Below, piece after piece: positions 1-6,629 of a DNA stretch of 9,716 bases (its first letter is position 1; the number at the start of each line of letters is the position of its first letter). Source of the DNA: Chloroflexota bacterium. GTDB lineage: Bacteria; Chloroflexota; Limnocylindria; P2-11E. The notes under the pieces are model-generated. The model made no database searches and had not been told where the DNA came from. It saw only the letters and a list, made by a program, of their open reading frames with translations. Location: positions 1 to 9,716 of the forward strand of contig VBGS01000016.1 in assembly GCA_005889445.1 (NCBI GenBank), in the 5' to 3' direction. Position numbers and translations under genes: made by a program.

Positions 1-144
1 AACTGCCAGCGTGTCGAGGACGTCGCCGAAGACATCGTCGCGCCGATGCTCGCCGCCGTCGGCCGCCGCCACGAGTTCCAGGTCGACCACGCGGCGCTCG
101 ACTTCTACGGCCTCTGCGCCTCGTGCCGGCGGCGCCGCCGGTAG
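1..144 (+). CDS. Fur-family transcriptional regulator, C-terminal fragment
   Basis: This is the last 47 codons of a gene that begins before the window, open from base 1 to TAG at 142-144. The fragment opens with Asn-Cys-Gln-Arg-Val-Glu-Asp. This matches the second Cys of the first CxxC and the following C-G-x-V-E-x segment of Fur/Zur/PerR dimerisation domains. It ends with the family signature H-x-x-x-x-F-Y-G-L-C-x-x-C (residues 30-42), the second CxxC of the structural zinc site. Fur-family proteins are metal- or peroxide-responsive repressors. The DNA-binding half is not visible, so the sensed metal cannot be decided. Zinc (Zur) is an attractive guess because a CDF metal exporter lies close by. 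The protein ends in five arginines, encoded by a perfect palindrome at 126-141. Its stop codon abuts the stop of the convergent gene with no base between. Confidence 0.85.
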   Translation, partial: NCQRVEDVAEDIVAPMLAAVGRRHEFQVDHAALDFYGLCASCRRRRR

Positions 145-148
145 CTAC
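126..148. terminator. GC palindrome at convergent stop codons (Fur / kinase)
   Basis: CCGGCGGCGCCGCCGG (126-141) is a perfect 16-bp palindrome. It is followed by the 8-bp palindrome GTAGCTAC (141-148), which holds both stop codons. There is no T-run, so it is not a classical intrinsic terminator. A U-less bidirectional hairpin is possible. It also codes for the Arg tail of the regulator, so chance in GC-rich coding DNA is a real alternative. Confidence 0.28.
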
Positions 149-1143
149 ACGCGCTCGCCGATCCAGACGATCGCGTTCCGCACGAGCGCCTCGCCGTTCG
201 CCTCGACCCAGTCGCTCGTGAAGAGCGCGCGCTCGGCTCGCGGCCGCACGTCGTCGACCGTCGCGACCCCGGCGCGGTAGCGGCCGACCCAGTGGGCGAA
301 GCTCAGAGCACCGCGCACCATGAGCAGCGCGGGCAGCGCGGCGAGCTCCGTCACGTCGAGCGGTAAGACCGCGCAGTACGCGCGGCCGAACCGCTCGCAC
401 TCGCCAAGCGCACCGAGCGTTCCGGGGTGCGCGGGGAAGCGATAGAGCGCGACCGCGAGGTCGCACGCCCGGACGTCAATGCCCGCGTGCTCGAAGTCGA
501 GCAGCCCGGTGACGCGTCCGTCGGCGACAAGGGTGTTGCCGAACGCGAAGTCGCCGTGCGTCACCTGCTGTGGGAGCGACGCGTACAGCGGGCCCGTGAG
601 CTCGGACGTTCGCAGCAGGCAGTCGCCGAGTGCCCGCGCATGCTCGGGCGAGAGTCCCGAGTCCTCGAGGGCGCTCTCGACGTCGGTGACGAGCGGATGG
701 ACATGGCGCATGTCGCCGTCGAACACGGCCGGCCGGGCGCCCCAGCGCACGAGGCCGCCGAGCGCGGCGTCGAGCTCCGCCAGCGCGGCCGCCGCCTTCT
801 CCACATAGAGGCCGCCGTCCTTCGAGAGAGGGGCTCCAGGAATACGCGCGTAGAGCGCGGCAAGCCGGCCATCCACGACCCGCAGGGTGTCGCCGTCGTC
901 GCTCGGAAGCGGACGCGGGACCGCGAAGCTCAGCTCGGCCGGCTGCAGGCGACCGAGAAGCTCGTGCTCGAACCGCTGACGCGCTGACTCGGCGACGTTC
1001 GTGTAGAGACGGACCACGAACTCGCCGGCTGCGCAGCTGACGTATCTCGTCAGGTTCTGATAGCCGCCCTCCGTCGCGCTGTATGCGCGTGGGCGCGGCA
1101 GTCGCCACAGGTCGCAGACAGCGTCGAGGTCGCTCGGTCCCAT
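145..1143 (-). CDS. APH-fold phosphotransferase (aminoglycoside/homoserine kinase-like)
   Basis: This is a 332-residue protein of the APH/choline kinase/type II homoserine kinase fold, which transfers the ATP gamma-phosphate to a small molecule. Visible parts, numbered from the ATG, are a Gly-rich N-lobe strand G-G-Y-Q-N-L near residues 26-31 and V-V-R-L around 43-46 at the nucleotide-binding lysine position. The last is Arg, as in some homoserine kinase-like members. The catalytic (Brenner) loop H-G-D-F-A-F-G-N is at 196-203 and the metal-binding D-F-E at 216-218. The length is normal for the family. The ATG at 1143-1141 overlaps the exporter stop as TGATG, so translation is probably coupled. 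A GTG one codon upstream is also possible (333 residues). No Shine-Dalgarno sequence is evident. The substrate is unknown. The N-lobe looks more like homoserine or methylthioribose kinases than classical resistance enzymes, and antibiotic resistance should not be assumed. Confidence 0.85.
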   Translation of the reverse strand: MGPSDLDAVCDLWRLPRPRAYSATEGGYQNLTRYVSCAAGEFVVRLYTNVAESARQRFEHELLGRLQPAELSFAVPRPLPSDDGDTLRVVDGRLAALYARIPGAPLSKDGGLYVEKAAAALAELDAALGGLVRWGARPAVFDGDMRHVHPLVTDVESALEDSGLSPEHARALGDCLLRTSELTGPLYASLPQQVTHGDFAFGNTLVADGRVTGLLDFEHAGIDVRACDLAVALYRFPAHPGTLGALGECERFGRAYCAVLPLDVTELAALPALLMVRGALSFAHWVGRYRAGVATVDDVRPRAERALFTSDWVEANGEALVRNAIVWIGERV

Positions 1144-2066
1144 CACTGGTGGCTCGCGTGCTCGATCCGCCTTCGGTCTTCGGTCTCGAGCTGGAAAGTC
1201 GAATGAGCGATGTCGAAGTCACCCCGCAGGCACGCCTCGAGGTCACTCAACACCGCGCCAGCGTCGGCGTCGCGTTCGACGACCACGTGCGCCGAGATCA
1301 CGTTCACGCCGCTCGTGATCGTCCAGACATGCAGGTCGTGGACGTCCTTCACGCCGGCGCATTCGACGACATGCCGGCGGACGGTCTCGATGTTGACATC
1401 GCGGGGGGTCGCCTCCAACAGCACGTCGAGCGCCTCGCGCAGCAGCGACCACGCGCGCGGAACGATCAGCGCCACGACCAGGAACGCGGCGACGGTGTCA
1501 GCGAGAAGACGGTTGAAGACGATCGTCGCGAGCGCTGAGACGACGACCGCCGCCGATCCAATGACGTCGGTGACGACATCCAGATACGCGGCTCGCACCA
1601 CGAGCGAGCGATGCGCGTTGCGCAACAGGAACACCGAGATGACGTTGGCGGCCAGGCCGATACTCGCGACGACGAGGACGAGCCGGCTCGCGACCACGAC
1701 GGGCTCGGAGAACCGCCGTAAGCCCTCGATCAGGACCACGCTCGCGACGACGAGCAGGAGCACCGTGTTGAGCACGGTCGCGAGGATCTCGAGGCGTAGG
1801 AGACCGAAGGTGCGGCGCTCGGTCGCCGGCCGGGCCCCGAGCCAGAGCGCGCCGACGGCGATCGCGAGACCCACCACATCGATCAGGACATGGAAGGATT
1901 CGGCAAGCAGCGCCAGGCTGTTCGCGAAGACCGACGCCGTGGCTTCGATGACGAAGACGAGCGCCGTGAGCGTGAGCGCGGCGAGCAGACGCGCTCGCCC
2001 GGACCGCCCTTCATGCACGATCGCAACGGTACAATCGATGTGAGAGCAGGCAGCGCGTTCGCTCAT
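1143..2066 (-). CDS. Cation diffusion facilitator (CDF) metal efflux transporter
   Basis: This is a 307-residue inner-membrane metal/proton antiporter of the CzcD/ZitB/ZnT type, which exports Zn or a related divalent ion from the cytoplasm. Six hydrophobic segments are visible. N-S-L-A-L-L-A-E-S-F-H-V-L-I-D (TM2) gives His59 and Asp63, and Y-L-D-V-V-T-D (TM5) gives Asp163 and Asp167. Together they form the transport site. The cytoplasmic C-terminal domain has the typical D-V-H-D-L-H-V-W (241-248), S-A-H-V (259-261) and H-S-T-F-Q-L-E (288-294). The chosen ATG at 2066 has GGGAG at 2077-2073 on its strand with 6-nt spacing. An ATG at 2111 would add 15 unconserved residues and run into the divergent Mrp gene. 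It forms an operon with the downstream kinase and is convergent with the Fur-family gene. The TM5 His of classical zinc members is Asp here, so strict zinc selectivity is uncertain. Confidence 0.93.
   Translation of the reverse strand: MSERAACSHIDCTVAIVHEGRSGRARLLAALTLTALVFVIEATASVFANSLALLAESFHVLIDVVGLAIAVGALWLGARPATERRTFGLLRLEILATVLNTVLLLVVASVVLIEGLRRFSEPVVVASRLVLVVASIGLAANVISVFLLRNAHRSLVVRAAYLDVVTDVIGSAAVVVSALATIVFNRLLADTVAAFLVVALIVPRAWSLLREALDVLLEATPRDVNIETVRRHVVECAGVKDVHDLHVWTITSGVNVISAHVVVERDADAGAVLSDLEACLRGDFDIAHSTFQLETEDRRRIEHASHQ
2030..2035 (+). promoter_or_regulatory. Possible -10 box (TACAAT) for the Mrp gene
   Basis: TACAAT matches the TATAAT consensus at five of six bases. It would place transcription initiation near 2042, about 40 bases before the GTG start. 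It lies inside the N-terminal codons of the divergent exporter gene. I see no good -35 hexamer at 16-18 bases upstream, so the call is weak. Confidence 0.28.
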
Positions 2067-2067
2067 T

Positions 2068-2077
2068 GGAGGCTCCC
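2068..2077. promoter_or_regulatory. Back-to-back Shine-Dalgarno sites for divergent genes
   Basis: GGAGG at 2068-2072 (+) lies 10 bases before the GTG at 2083 and fixes that start of the Mrp gene. GGGAG, read on the minus strand from 2077 to 2073, lies 6 bases before the ATG at 2066 and fixes the exporter start. The two sites abut inside a 16-base gap, within the imperfect dyad TTGGAGGCTCCCAA. These are the only convincing Shine-Dalgarno sequences I see in the window. Confidence 0.6.
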
Positions 2078-2082
2078 AACCC

Positions 2083-3153
2083 GTGTCGCAGATCAGCCCC
2101 GACATGACCATCTCGAGCGTCGTCGACCGCTGGCCGGATACGGCGCGGATCTTCGCGCGCTACGGGCTTTCGTGCGCCTCGTGCGCGATCTCGAAGAGCG
2201 AGACGATCAAGCAGGGCGCGACCGGCCACGGCGGCGGGCGTGTCAGCGTCGAGGACCTGATGCGCGATCTGAACTCGTTCGCCGACACCGGCAAGCTTCC
2301 GGATAGTCTCCCGCCGGCGAGCGGCACCGCCGCGCCGGGCGGTGGAATGAAGATGCGCGGCATGGCCGAGCAGAAGGGCATCAAGCACGTCATCGCGGTC
2401 ATGTCGGGGAAGGGCGGGGTCGGCAAGTCGCTCGTCGCGGGCCTCCTGGCGGTGGGCCTCACGCGGCGCGGGTTCCGCGTCGGCGTGCTCGACGGCGACA
2501 TCACCGGACCATCTATTCCGAAGATGTTCGGGGTTCGCGAGAAGCCGCCGGTCGCGGCCGATGGCAAGTCGCTCGTTCCCCCGCGCTCCCGGGGTGGCAT
2601 CCCGATCATGTCGATGAACCTGCTGCTCCCCGACGAGGGAGAGGCCGTCATCTGGCGCGGACCGATGGTCTCCGGAGCGATCCGCCAGTTCTTCAGCGAC
2701 GTCCAGTGGGGCGAGCTCGATTACCTCATCGTCGACCTTCCCCCGGGGACCAGCGACGCGCCGCTCACGGTGATGCAGGCGTTGCCGATCTCGGGCGTCG
2801 TGCTCGTCACGACGCCGCAGGCGCTCGCGGCGATGGTCGTCACGAAGGCGGTGAAGCTCGTGAAGCAGCTGGGCGGGGACATCCTGGGCATCGTCGAGAA
2901 CATGGCCTACGTGCGAATGCCCGATGGCTCTCAGAACGAGGTCTTCGGCCCTTCGCAGGGGCTCAAGCTCGTGATCGTCTCGAACGCCCCACTCATCGCG
3001 AAGGTCCCGATCGATCCGGAGATCGCGCGGCTCTCGGATAGCGGGCAGATCGAGATGTACGACGCGCCCGAGTTCGAGGAGCTGATCGCGAACTTCCTCG
3101 CGGTCGCTCCGGAGAAGCACCCGCAGGTCCCGGTCGCATCGGGCGCCACGTAG
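2083..3153 (+). CDS. DUF1858-Mrp/NBP35 family Fe-S cluster carrier-type ATPase
   Basis: This 356-residue cytoplasmic P-loop ATPase belongs to the Mrp/ApbC/NBP35 group, whose members carry and transfer Fe-S clusters. The N-terminal DUF1858 domain (about 8-66) shows the pattern I-x-x-V-V-D-R-W-P-x-T-A-x-I-F-x-x-Y-G, then C31-A-S-C34 and E-x-I. A Gly/Pro-rich linker follows. The ATPase core has the deviant Walker A G-K-G-G-V-G-K-S (109-116), D-G-D-I-T-G-P-S (137-144) and D-L-P-P-G-T (218-223). The usual MIP18/DUF59 N-terminal domain is absent. After V-E-N-M (271-274), typical members have C-P-x-C; here the run is Y-V-R-M-P-D-G-S, with no cysteine. The only CxxC is therefore in DUF1858. GTG at 2083 is chosen for GGAGG at 2068; the ATG at 2104 is an alternative. 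A P-loop ATPase role is secure, but cluster delivery is inferred from the family. Confidence 0.92.
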   Translation: MSQISPDMTISSVVDRWPDTARIFARYGLSCASCAISKSETIKQGATGHGGGRVSVEDLMRDLNSFADTGKLPDSLPPASGTAAPGGGMKMRGMAEQKGIKHVIAVMSGKGGVGKSLVAGLLAVGLTRRGFRVGVLDGDITGPSIPKMFGVREKPPVAADGKSLVPPRSRGGIPIMSMNLLLPDEGEAVIWRGPMVSGAIRQFFSDVQWGELDYLIVDLPPGTSDAPLTVMQALPISGVVLVTTPQALAAMVVTKAVKLVKQLGGDILGIVENMAYVRMPDGSQNEVFGPSQGLKLVIVSNAPLIAKVPIDPEIARLSDSGQIEMYDAPEFEELIANFLAVAPEKHPQVPVASGAT

Positions 3154-4313
3154 ACCGGATCACGCTCGCGGAGGCGCGCCGCCTCGCGGTCCGCGCGCAG
3201 CTTCTCGACAGCGGTACGCGCCCCACCGCCGTTTCGATCCTGAAGGCGGTCCAGCATCTGGGCTACCTGCAGCTGGACCCGACCAACGTCGTGGCGCGGA
3301 ATCATCTGCTCGTTCTGTGGAGCCGCTTCGGGCGATACAAGCTCGCTGACCTCGATCGTCTTCTGTGGCGCGATCGCTCCCTCTACGAATCGATCCTGTT
3401 CATCGCCGGCATCCTGCCGACGGCCGACCGTCCGCTCCACGCTCTCCGGATCCGCGCGGCCGTCCGGGGCCAGACTCCGCAGCACCAGCGGATGAACGTG
3501 TGGCTCCGAAAGAACGCGGCGCTGCGACGAGACGTGCTGGCACGCCTTCGGCGCGATGGACCGCTGCCGCTCGACGCGTTCGAGGATCGGTCCATCGATT
3601 CGTGGACGTCGAGCGGATGGAACGACGATCGGAACGTTTCGATGATGCTCCACTTCCTCATGCGCCTCGGCGTCGTGGCGATCGGCGCGCGCGCGAGTGG
3701 CCGCCGGGTCTTCACGCTCGCGAGCACGTGGCTGCCCACGGTGCGTCCGCTGGGCCGGCGACAGGCCGCCCGGCTCGCGACAGAGCGGGCGCTGGGCGCG
3801 ATGGGGGTCGCGACGTATCAACAGCTGCGCCATTACTACGGGCTCGGCTACTACGTCACCCTCGACGCGCTGGGCGATCTCGAACGCGCCGGCGTCGCGC
3901 GCCGCGTCACGGTCGAGGGTCTGCCGGGCGAGCACTTCGTGGCCGGGACAGCGGCCGGCGATGGCGATCGCACGACACTGCTCTCGCCCTTCGACAGCCT
4001 GATCATCGATCGCGCTCGCACCGAAAGGCTGTTCGGGATGCGCTACCGCATGGAGATCTACGTTCCGAAGCACCTGCGCACGCGCGGTTACTTCGCGATG
4101 CCGATCCTGCACCGCGACCAGCTGATCGGTACGGTCGATCCACGGATGGACCGCGAGCATGGTCGCCTCGAGGTCCTCTCTCTGCGGCTCGAGCCAAGCG
4201 CCCCCCGCGACCGCGCGACGCATCGCGCGATCGAGTCTGCGGTCGAGGATCTCGCCGCGTTCGCCGGCGCGAGCGACGTGCGCTGGGCTGAAGCTACGCC
4301 GCGCGCGCGGTGA
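3153..4313 (+). CDS. YcaQ-like winged-helix DNA glycosylase family protein (HTH_42), start unresolved
   Basis: This is a member of the DUF1006/HTH_42 family. E. coli YcaQ and related AZL/AlkX proteins unhook alkylated bases and interstrand crosslinks. In-frame family similarity starts at about 3159 (I-T-L-A-E-A-R-R-L) and runs through L-G-Y-L-Q-L-D (3258-3278), then V-V-A-R-N-H-L and L-W-S-R-F-G-R-Y. C-terminal hallmarks are L-L-S-P-F-D-S-L-I-I-D-R, R-Y-x-M-E-I-Y-V-P and G-T-V-D-P-R-M-D. Q-L-D at 3270-3278 fits the catalytic Q-hydrophobic-D motif that I recall for YcaQ-type members. Counted from 3153 the protein would be 386 residues, close to YcaQ. There is no ATG, GTG or TTG in frame between the upstream stop at 3039-3041 and the GTG at 3291. 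Starting at 3291 gives 340 residues without the motif. I list the similarity-based extent; the first ordinary start is 3291. The gene directly follows the Mrp stop and overlaps the convergent sensor gene by 20 bases. Confidence 0.82.
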   Translation, partial: DRITLAEARRLAVRAQLLDSGTRPTAVSILKAVQHLGYLQLDPTNVVARNHLLVLWSRFGRYKLADLDRLLWRDRSLYESILFIAGILPTADRPLHALRIRAAVRGQTPQHQRMNVWLRKNAALRRDVLARLRRDGPLPLDAFEDRSIDSWTSSGWNDDRNVSMMLHFLMRLGVVAIGARASGRRVFTLASTWLPTVRPLGRRQAARLATERALGAMGVATYQQLRHYYGLGYYVTLDALGDLERAGVARRVTVEGLPGEHFVAGTAAGDGDRTTLLSPFDSLIIDRARTERLFGMRYRMEIYVPKHLRTRGYFAMPILHRDQLIGTVDPRMDREHGRLEVLSLRLEPSAPRDRATHRAIESAVEDLAAFAGASDVRWAEATPRAR

Positions 4314-5325
4314 GCACGCGGTCGACGCGTTGGCGCACCACGCGCCGCAGCGGCGCGATCGCGACCGCGACAAGGACGGCGACGATGATGTTCGCGACTT
4401 CGGAGTGCTGCCCGGTCACCGCGAGGATCACCCAGTTGGTGATCGCCGACACGCCGGTGAAGATGCCCGCAACGAGCGCGGTCAACGTGGTGACCACGAT
4501 CGTGTGTCCGATGACAATGTCGACGTCGAGAAGGTGGTTCCGTACGACCGATAACGCGATCGCGAGCGCGACGACCGCCGCGGCGACGTCCCAGTAGAGG
4601 ACGCGGATCACGTCGAATGCGAATCGATCGACGGTGCCGGCCTGCGTCACGGTCGGGAAGATCAGCGGCGGGACATCGCGCACGACGGCGGCTGGGAACA
4701 TGACAAGGAACGCCCAGAGGATCCATTTCGTGCGCCGCCGATCCGCCGTCGTCGAGCGACGGGCGTACCGATAGCACTGGGCGCCGACCGCGATCGCGAA
4801 GACGGCCAGCTCGGCAAGGATCGCGATCCCGTCCAGCGCCTCCCACCGCAGGCCCGGAACAGCGAGCATCGCGCAGAGATAGCCGGTCCAAGCGACCAGC
4901 AGCGGCGCGCCCCAGCGCGGGACGAACCGTCCGGTGGGGAAGGTGAGCAGCACCGCGAGCGCGAGCGCGTTCGCCGCGTTCCCGACCGCGAGGACCGGGA
5001 CGGTCCACGCGGGGTCCGCCGCGCGGAGCGCGGCGAGCGCATCGGTGAGGCCGAACCCGACCAGCGCGAGGGCCGTCCCGACCACGGCCGCGTGTGCGCG
5101 CTCGCCGCGCCAGAGCACGATCCCGGCGGCCACGCCGTAGGCGATCACCGCGGCCGTCCCGACCGCGAGAAGTACCGCCGCCACGACCGCCCACGAAAAG
5201 CCGAGCGCGGCCGCGGCCGTCGCGTCCGGCGAGCGGACCGTCGAGTCGATCCATTCGGGGACGGCTCGCAGGAACACGATCGCGGCAAGCGCGATCGTCA
5301 CGACAGCCGCCGCACGCGCGCGCAT
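4294..5325 (-). CDS. Multi-pass membrane sensor module lacking a kinase domain
   Basis: This is a 343-residue integral membrane protein with about nine hydrophobic segments, starting at 4-20, 38-72, 78-100, 108-130, 139-157, 164-182, 200-222, 238-261 and 272-303. Four landmarks match the N-terminal membrane region of many Chloroflexi and actinobacterial NarL-type histidine kinases. They are F-P-T-G-R-F-V-P-R-W (129-138), R-R-R-T-K-W-I-L-W (196-204), L-L-D-V-D-I-V-I-G-H-T (265-275) and I-A-P-L-R-R-V-V-R-Q-R-V-D-R (323-336). In those proteins a GAF or HisKA_3/HATPase region follows this point, whereas here the gene stops seven residues later. The ligand and partner are unknown. The ATG at 5325 is preferred because the upstream ATG at 5412 would overlap the divergent flippase by 65 bases with no hydrophobic or conserved residues gained. 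No Shine-Dalgarno sequence is visible. It may signal through a separate kinase or be a degenerate remnant. Confidence 0.72.
   Translation of the reverse strand: MRARAAAVVTIALAAIVFLRAVPEWIDSTVRSPDATAAAALGFSWAVVAAVLLAVGTAAVIAYGVAAGIVLWRGERAHAAVVGTALALVGFGLTDALAALRAADPAWTVPVLAVGNAANALALAVLLTFPTGRFVPRWGAPLLVAWTGYLCAMLAVPGLRWEALDGIAILAELAVFAIAVGAQCYRYARRSTTADRRRTKWILWAFLVMFPAAVVRDVPPLIFPTVTQAGTVDRFAFDVIRVLYWDVAAAVVALAIALSVVRNHLLDVDIVIGHTIVVTTLTALVAGIFTGVSAITNWVILAVTGQHSEVANIIVAVLVAVAIAPLRRVVRQRVDRVLTARAA
4299..4310. terminator. GC palindrome in convergent 3' overlap (YcaQ-like / sensor)
   Basis: CCGCGCGCGCGG is a perfect 12-bp palindrome just before the TGA of the YcaQ-like gene. It lies inside the 20-base overlap with the convergent gene. 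There is no T-run. It may be a weak bidirectional hairpin, or just GC-rich codons for Arg-Ala on both strands. Confidence 0.22.
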
Positions 5326-5330
5326 CGCGC

Positions 5331-5338
5331 CTAATACT
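5331..5338. promoter_or_regulatory. Possible bidirectional leaderless promoter core
   Basis: CTAATACT is the only AT-rich patch in the 22-base gap between two divergent start codons. On the minus strand TATTAG ends 5 bases before the ATG at 5325. On the plus strand AATACT ends 9 bases before the GTG at 5348. Each matches TATAAT at four of six bases. Neither gene has a Shine-Dalgarno sequence, which fits leaderless transcripts. An 8-bp inverted repeat CACGCGCG/CGCGCGTG (5313-5320/5343-5350) flanks the patch but is low-complexity. Confidence 0.3.
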
Positions 5339-5347
5339 GGCCCGCGC

Positions 5348-6616
5348 GTGATAACCCGCCTCCGACCGCACGCCGGCGCGATCTGGCTCCTCGCCGCGAC
5401 GACCATCGCCAACGTCCTCGGATACGGCTATCAGGTGGTGATGGCGCGGCTCCTCCGCCCCGAGGACTACGCGATCCTCATCGCGCTCTTCGGCGTGCTC
5501 ATCCTCGAGTCCATCTCGAGCCAGGTGATCCAGTCGGCGACGGCGAAGCTCACGGCGCAGTACCGCGCACGAGACGATGAGGCCGCGCTTCACGCATTCG
5601 TGCGCCGATGGTCGGTCCGCGTGGTCATCGCCGTCGCTGCGCTCGCCGCGGCGATCGCGCTCCTCTCTGGTCCGATCTCGAGCGCGCTCGCGCTGCCGAC
5701 ATTCACGGTCGTGCTTCTCGGCGTGTCGCTGTTCTTCGCCGGGGTGCTGACGTTCGCGCTCGGGCTCCTTCAGGGACTCGCGCGGTTCGGTTGGATGGGC
5801 AGCGTGCTGATCGCCCAGGCGGGCATGCGGCTTGTCCTCGGGATCCTCCTGGTGACGCTCGGCTTCGGCGTCGGCGGCGCGTTCATCGGCGCCACCGGCG
5901 CTGTCGGTCTCAGCCTGGTCGTCGCGGCGGTCCCGCTGCTCGGACTGTTGCGTGCCGCCCGCGGCGCGAGCGCGATCATCGAGCTCGGCGCGTCCGAGAC
6001 GCGCTTCTTCGTTTTCGCCGGCATTGTGCTCCTTGCCTACGCGGCCCTGACGAACGTCGACGCGGTGCTCGCGCGCTCGGTGCTCGCACCGGATCAGGCC
6101 GGGGCGTACGCCGGCGCGGTGACCCTCGGAAAGATCGTGCTCTTCGCGCCGATCGCGGTCGGCTTCCTGCTCCTCGAGCGGACCTCCCGGGCCCACGCGC
6201 GCGGCGAGCCCACCGAGCGCGCGCTCCTTCTCGCGCTGTCCTTCGTCCTGGCGACCAGCGGCGCGGTCGCGCTCGCGTATGTAATCGCGCCGGCGTTCTT
6301 CGTCGGCATCGTCGTCGGCGACCAATATCCAGCCGCCGTCGCGATCGCACCGCTCTACGGGATCGCCGCGCTCGCCAACGCCCTGCTCAACCTCTGGATC
6401 AGCTACTTCATCGGACGCGGCGAGATGCGCGTCGGCTTGCTGCTTGCCGTCGCCGTCGTCGCCGAGGTCACCTTGTTGCTCGTCGCCGCGACCGATGGGG
6501 TCTCGGTCGCGCGGATCGTGCTGGGCGTGGCTATCGCCACGCAGCTCGCGGCGATCGCCACGTTCGTGTTCGAGCGGACTCGCGAGCGGCACGCCACCGC
6601 GCTGACGCCTCGCTGA
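5348..6616 (+). CDS. Oligosaccharide flippase family protein (Wzx/MOP superfamily)
   Basis: This 422-residue polytopic membrane protein has roughly twelve hydrophobic segments, typical in length and layout for polysaccharide-synthesis flippases of the MOP superfamily. These proteins move lipid-linked glycans to the outer face of the membrane. The N-terminus fits the family: a first helix (11-30), then M-A-R-L-L-R-P-E-D-Y (32-41) at the cytoplasmic turn, matching the common R-x-L-S-P-x-D-Y/F-G pattern, then helix 2 and an amphipathic stretch A-K-L-T-A-Q-Y-R-A-R. The GTG at 5348 is used because similarity begins almost at once and no better start exists; no Shine-Dalgarno sequence precedes it. 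The GT87 gene follows 29 bases later on the same strand, suggesting one glycan assembly/export unit. The substrate cannot be read from the sequence. Confidence 0.85.
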   Translation: MITRLRPHAGAIWLLAATTIANVLGYGYQVVMARLLRPEDYAILIALFGVLILESISSQVIQSATAKLTAQYRARDDEAALHAFVRRWSVRVVIAVAALAAAIALLSGPISSALALPTFTVVLLGVSLFFAGVLTFALGLLQGLARFGWMGSVLIAQAGMRLVLGILLVTLGFGVGGAFIGATGAVGLSLVVAAVPLLGLLRAARGASAIIELGASETRFFVFAGIVLLAYAALTNVDAVLARSVLAPDQAGAYAGAVTLGKIVLFAPIAVGFLLLERTSRAHARGEPTERALLLALSFVLATSGAVALAYVIAPAFFVGIVVGDQYPAAVAIAPLYGIAALANALLNLWISYFIGRGEMRVGLLLAVAVVAEVTLLLVAATDGVSVARIVLGVAIATQLAAIATFVFERTRERHATALTPR

Positions 6617-6629
6617 AACGACCGACCGC

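Noticed and set aside
1..144. The 89-codon frame starting at base 11 as the gene at the left edge
   Set aside because: It is Ser/Thr/Arg-rich without a motif, whereas the frame open from base 1 carries the Fur C-terminal FYGLCxxC signature.
427..987. 186-codon plus-strand frame inside the kinase gene
   Set aside because: The antisense strand encodes the complete APH-fold protein with its catalytic loop; this frame has no motif.
145..1143. Antibiotic-resistance aminoglycoside phosphotransferase
   Set aside because: Only the general APH fold motifs are visible, the N-lobe looks closer to homoserine-kinase-like members, and there is no mobile context.
2067..2111. Longer exporter start at ATG 2111
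   Set aside because: It would overlap the first codons of the Mrp gene, has no Shine-Dalgarno sequence and adds unconserved residues; GGGAG favours the ATG at 2066.
2011..3120. 369-codon open frame antisense to the Mrp gene
   Set aside because: Highly charged, Arg/Asp/His-rich with no recognisable motif; the plus-strand Mrp ATPase is clearly the real gene.
2931..4373. 480-codon open frame antisense to the YcaQ-like gene
   Set aside because: Composition is that of a shadow frame, and the plus strand carries clear HTH_42 family motifs.
4088..6592. 834-codon open frame on the minus strand spanning three genes
   Set aside because: It is antisense to the flippase and the YcaQ end and out of frame with the sensor. 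The product is extremely rich in Arg, Asp, Glu and Gly with no domain pattern, typical of a shadow frame in GC-rich DNA.
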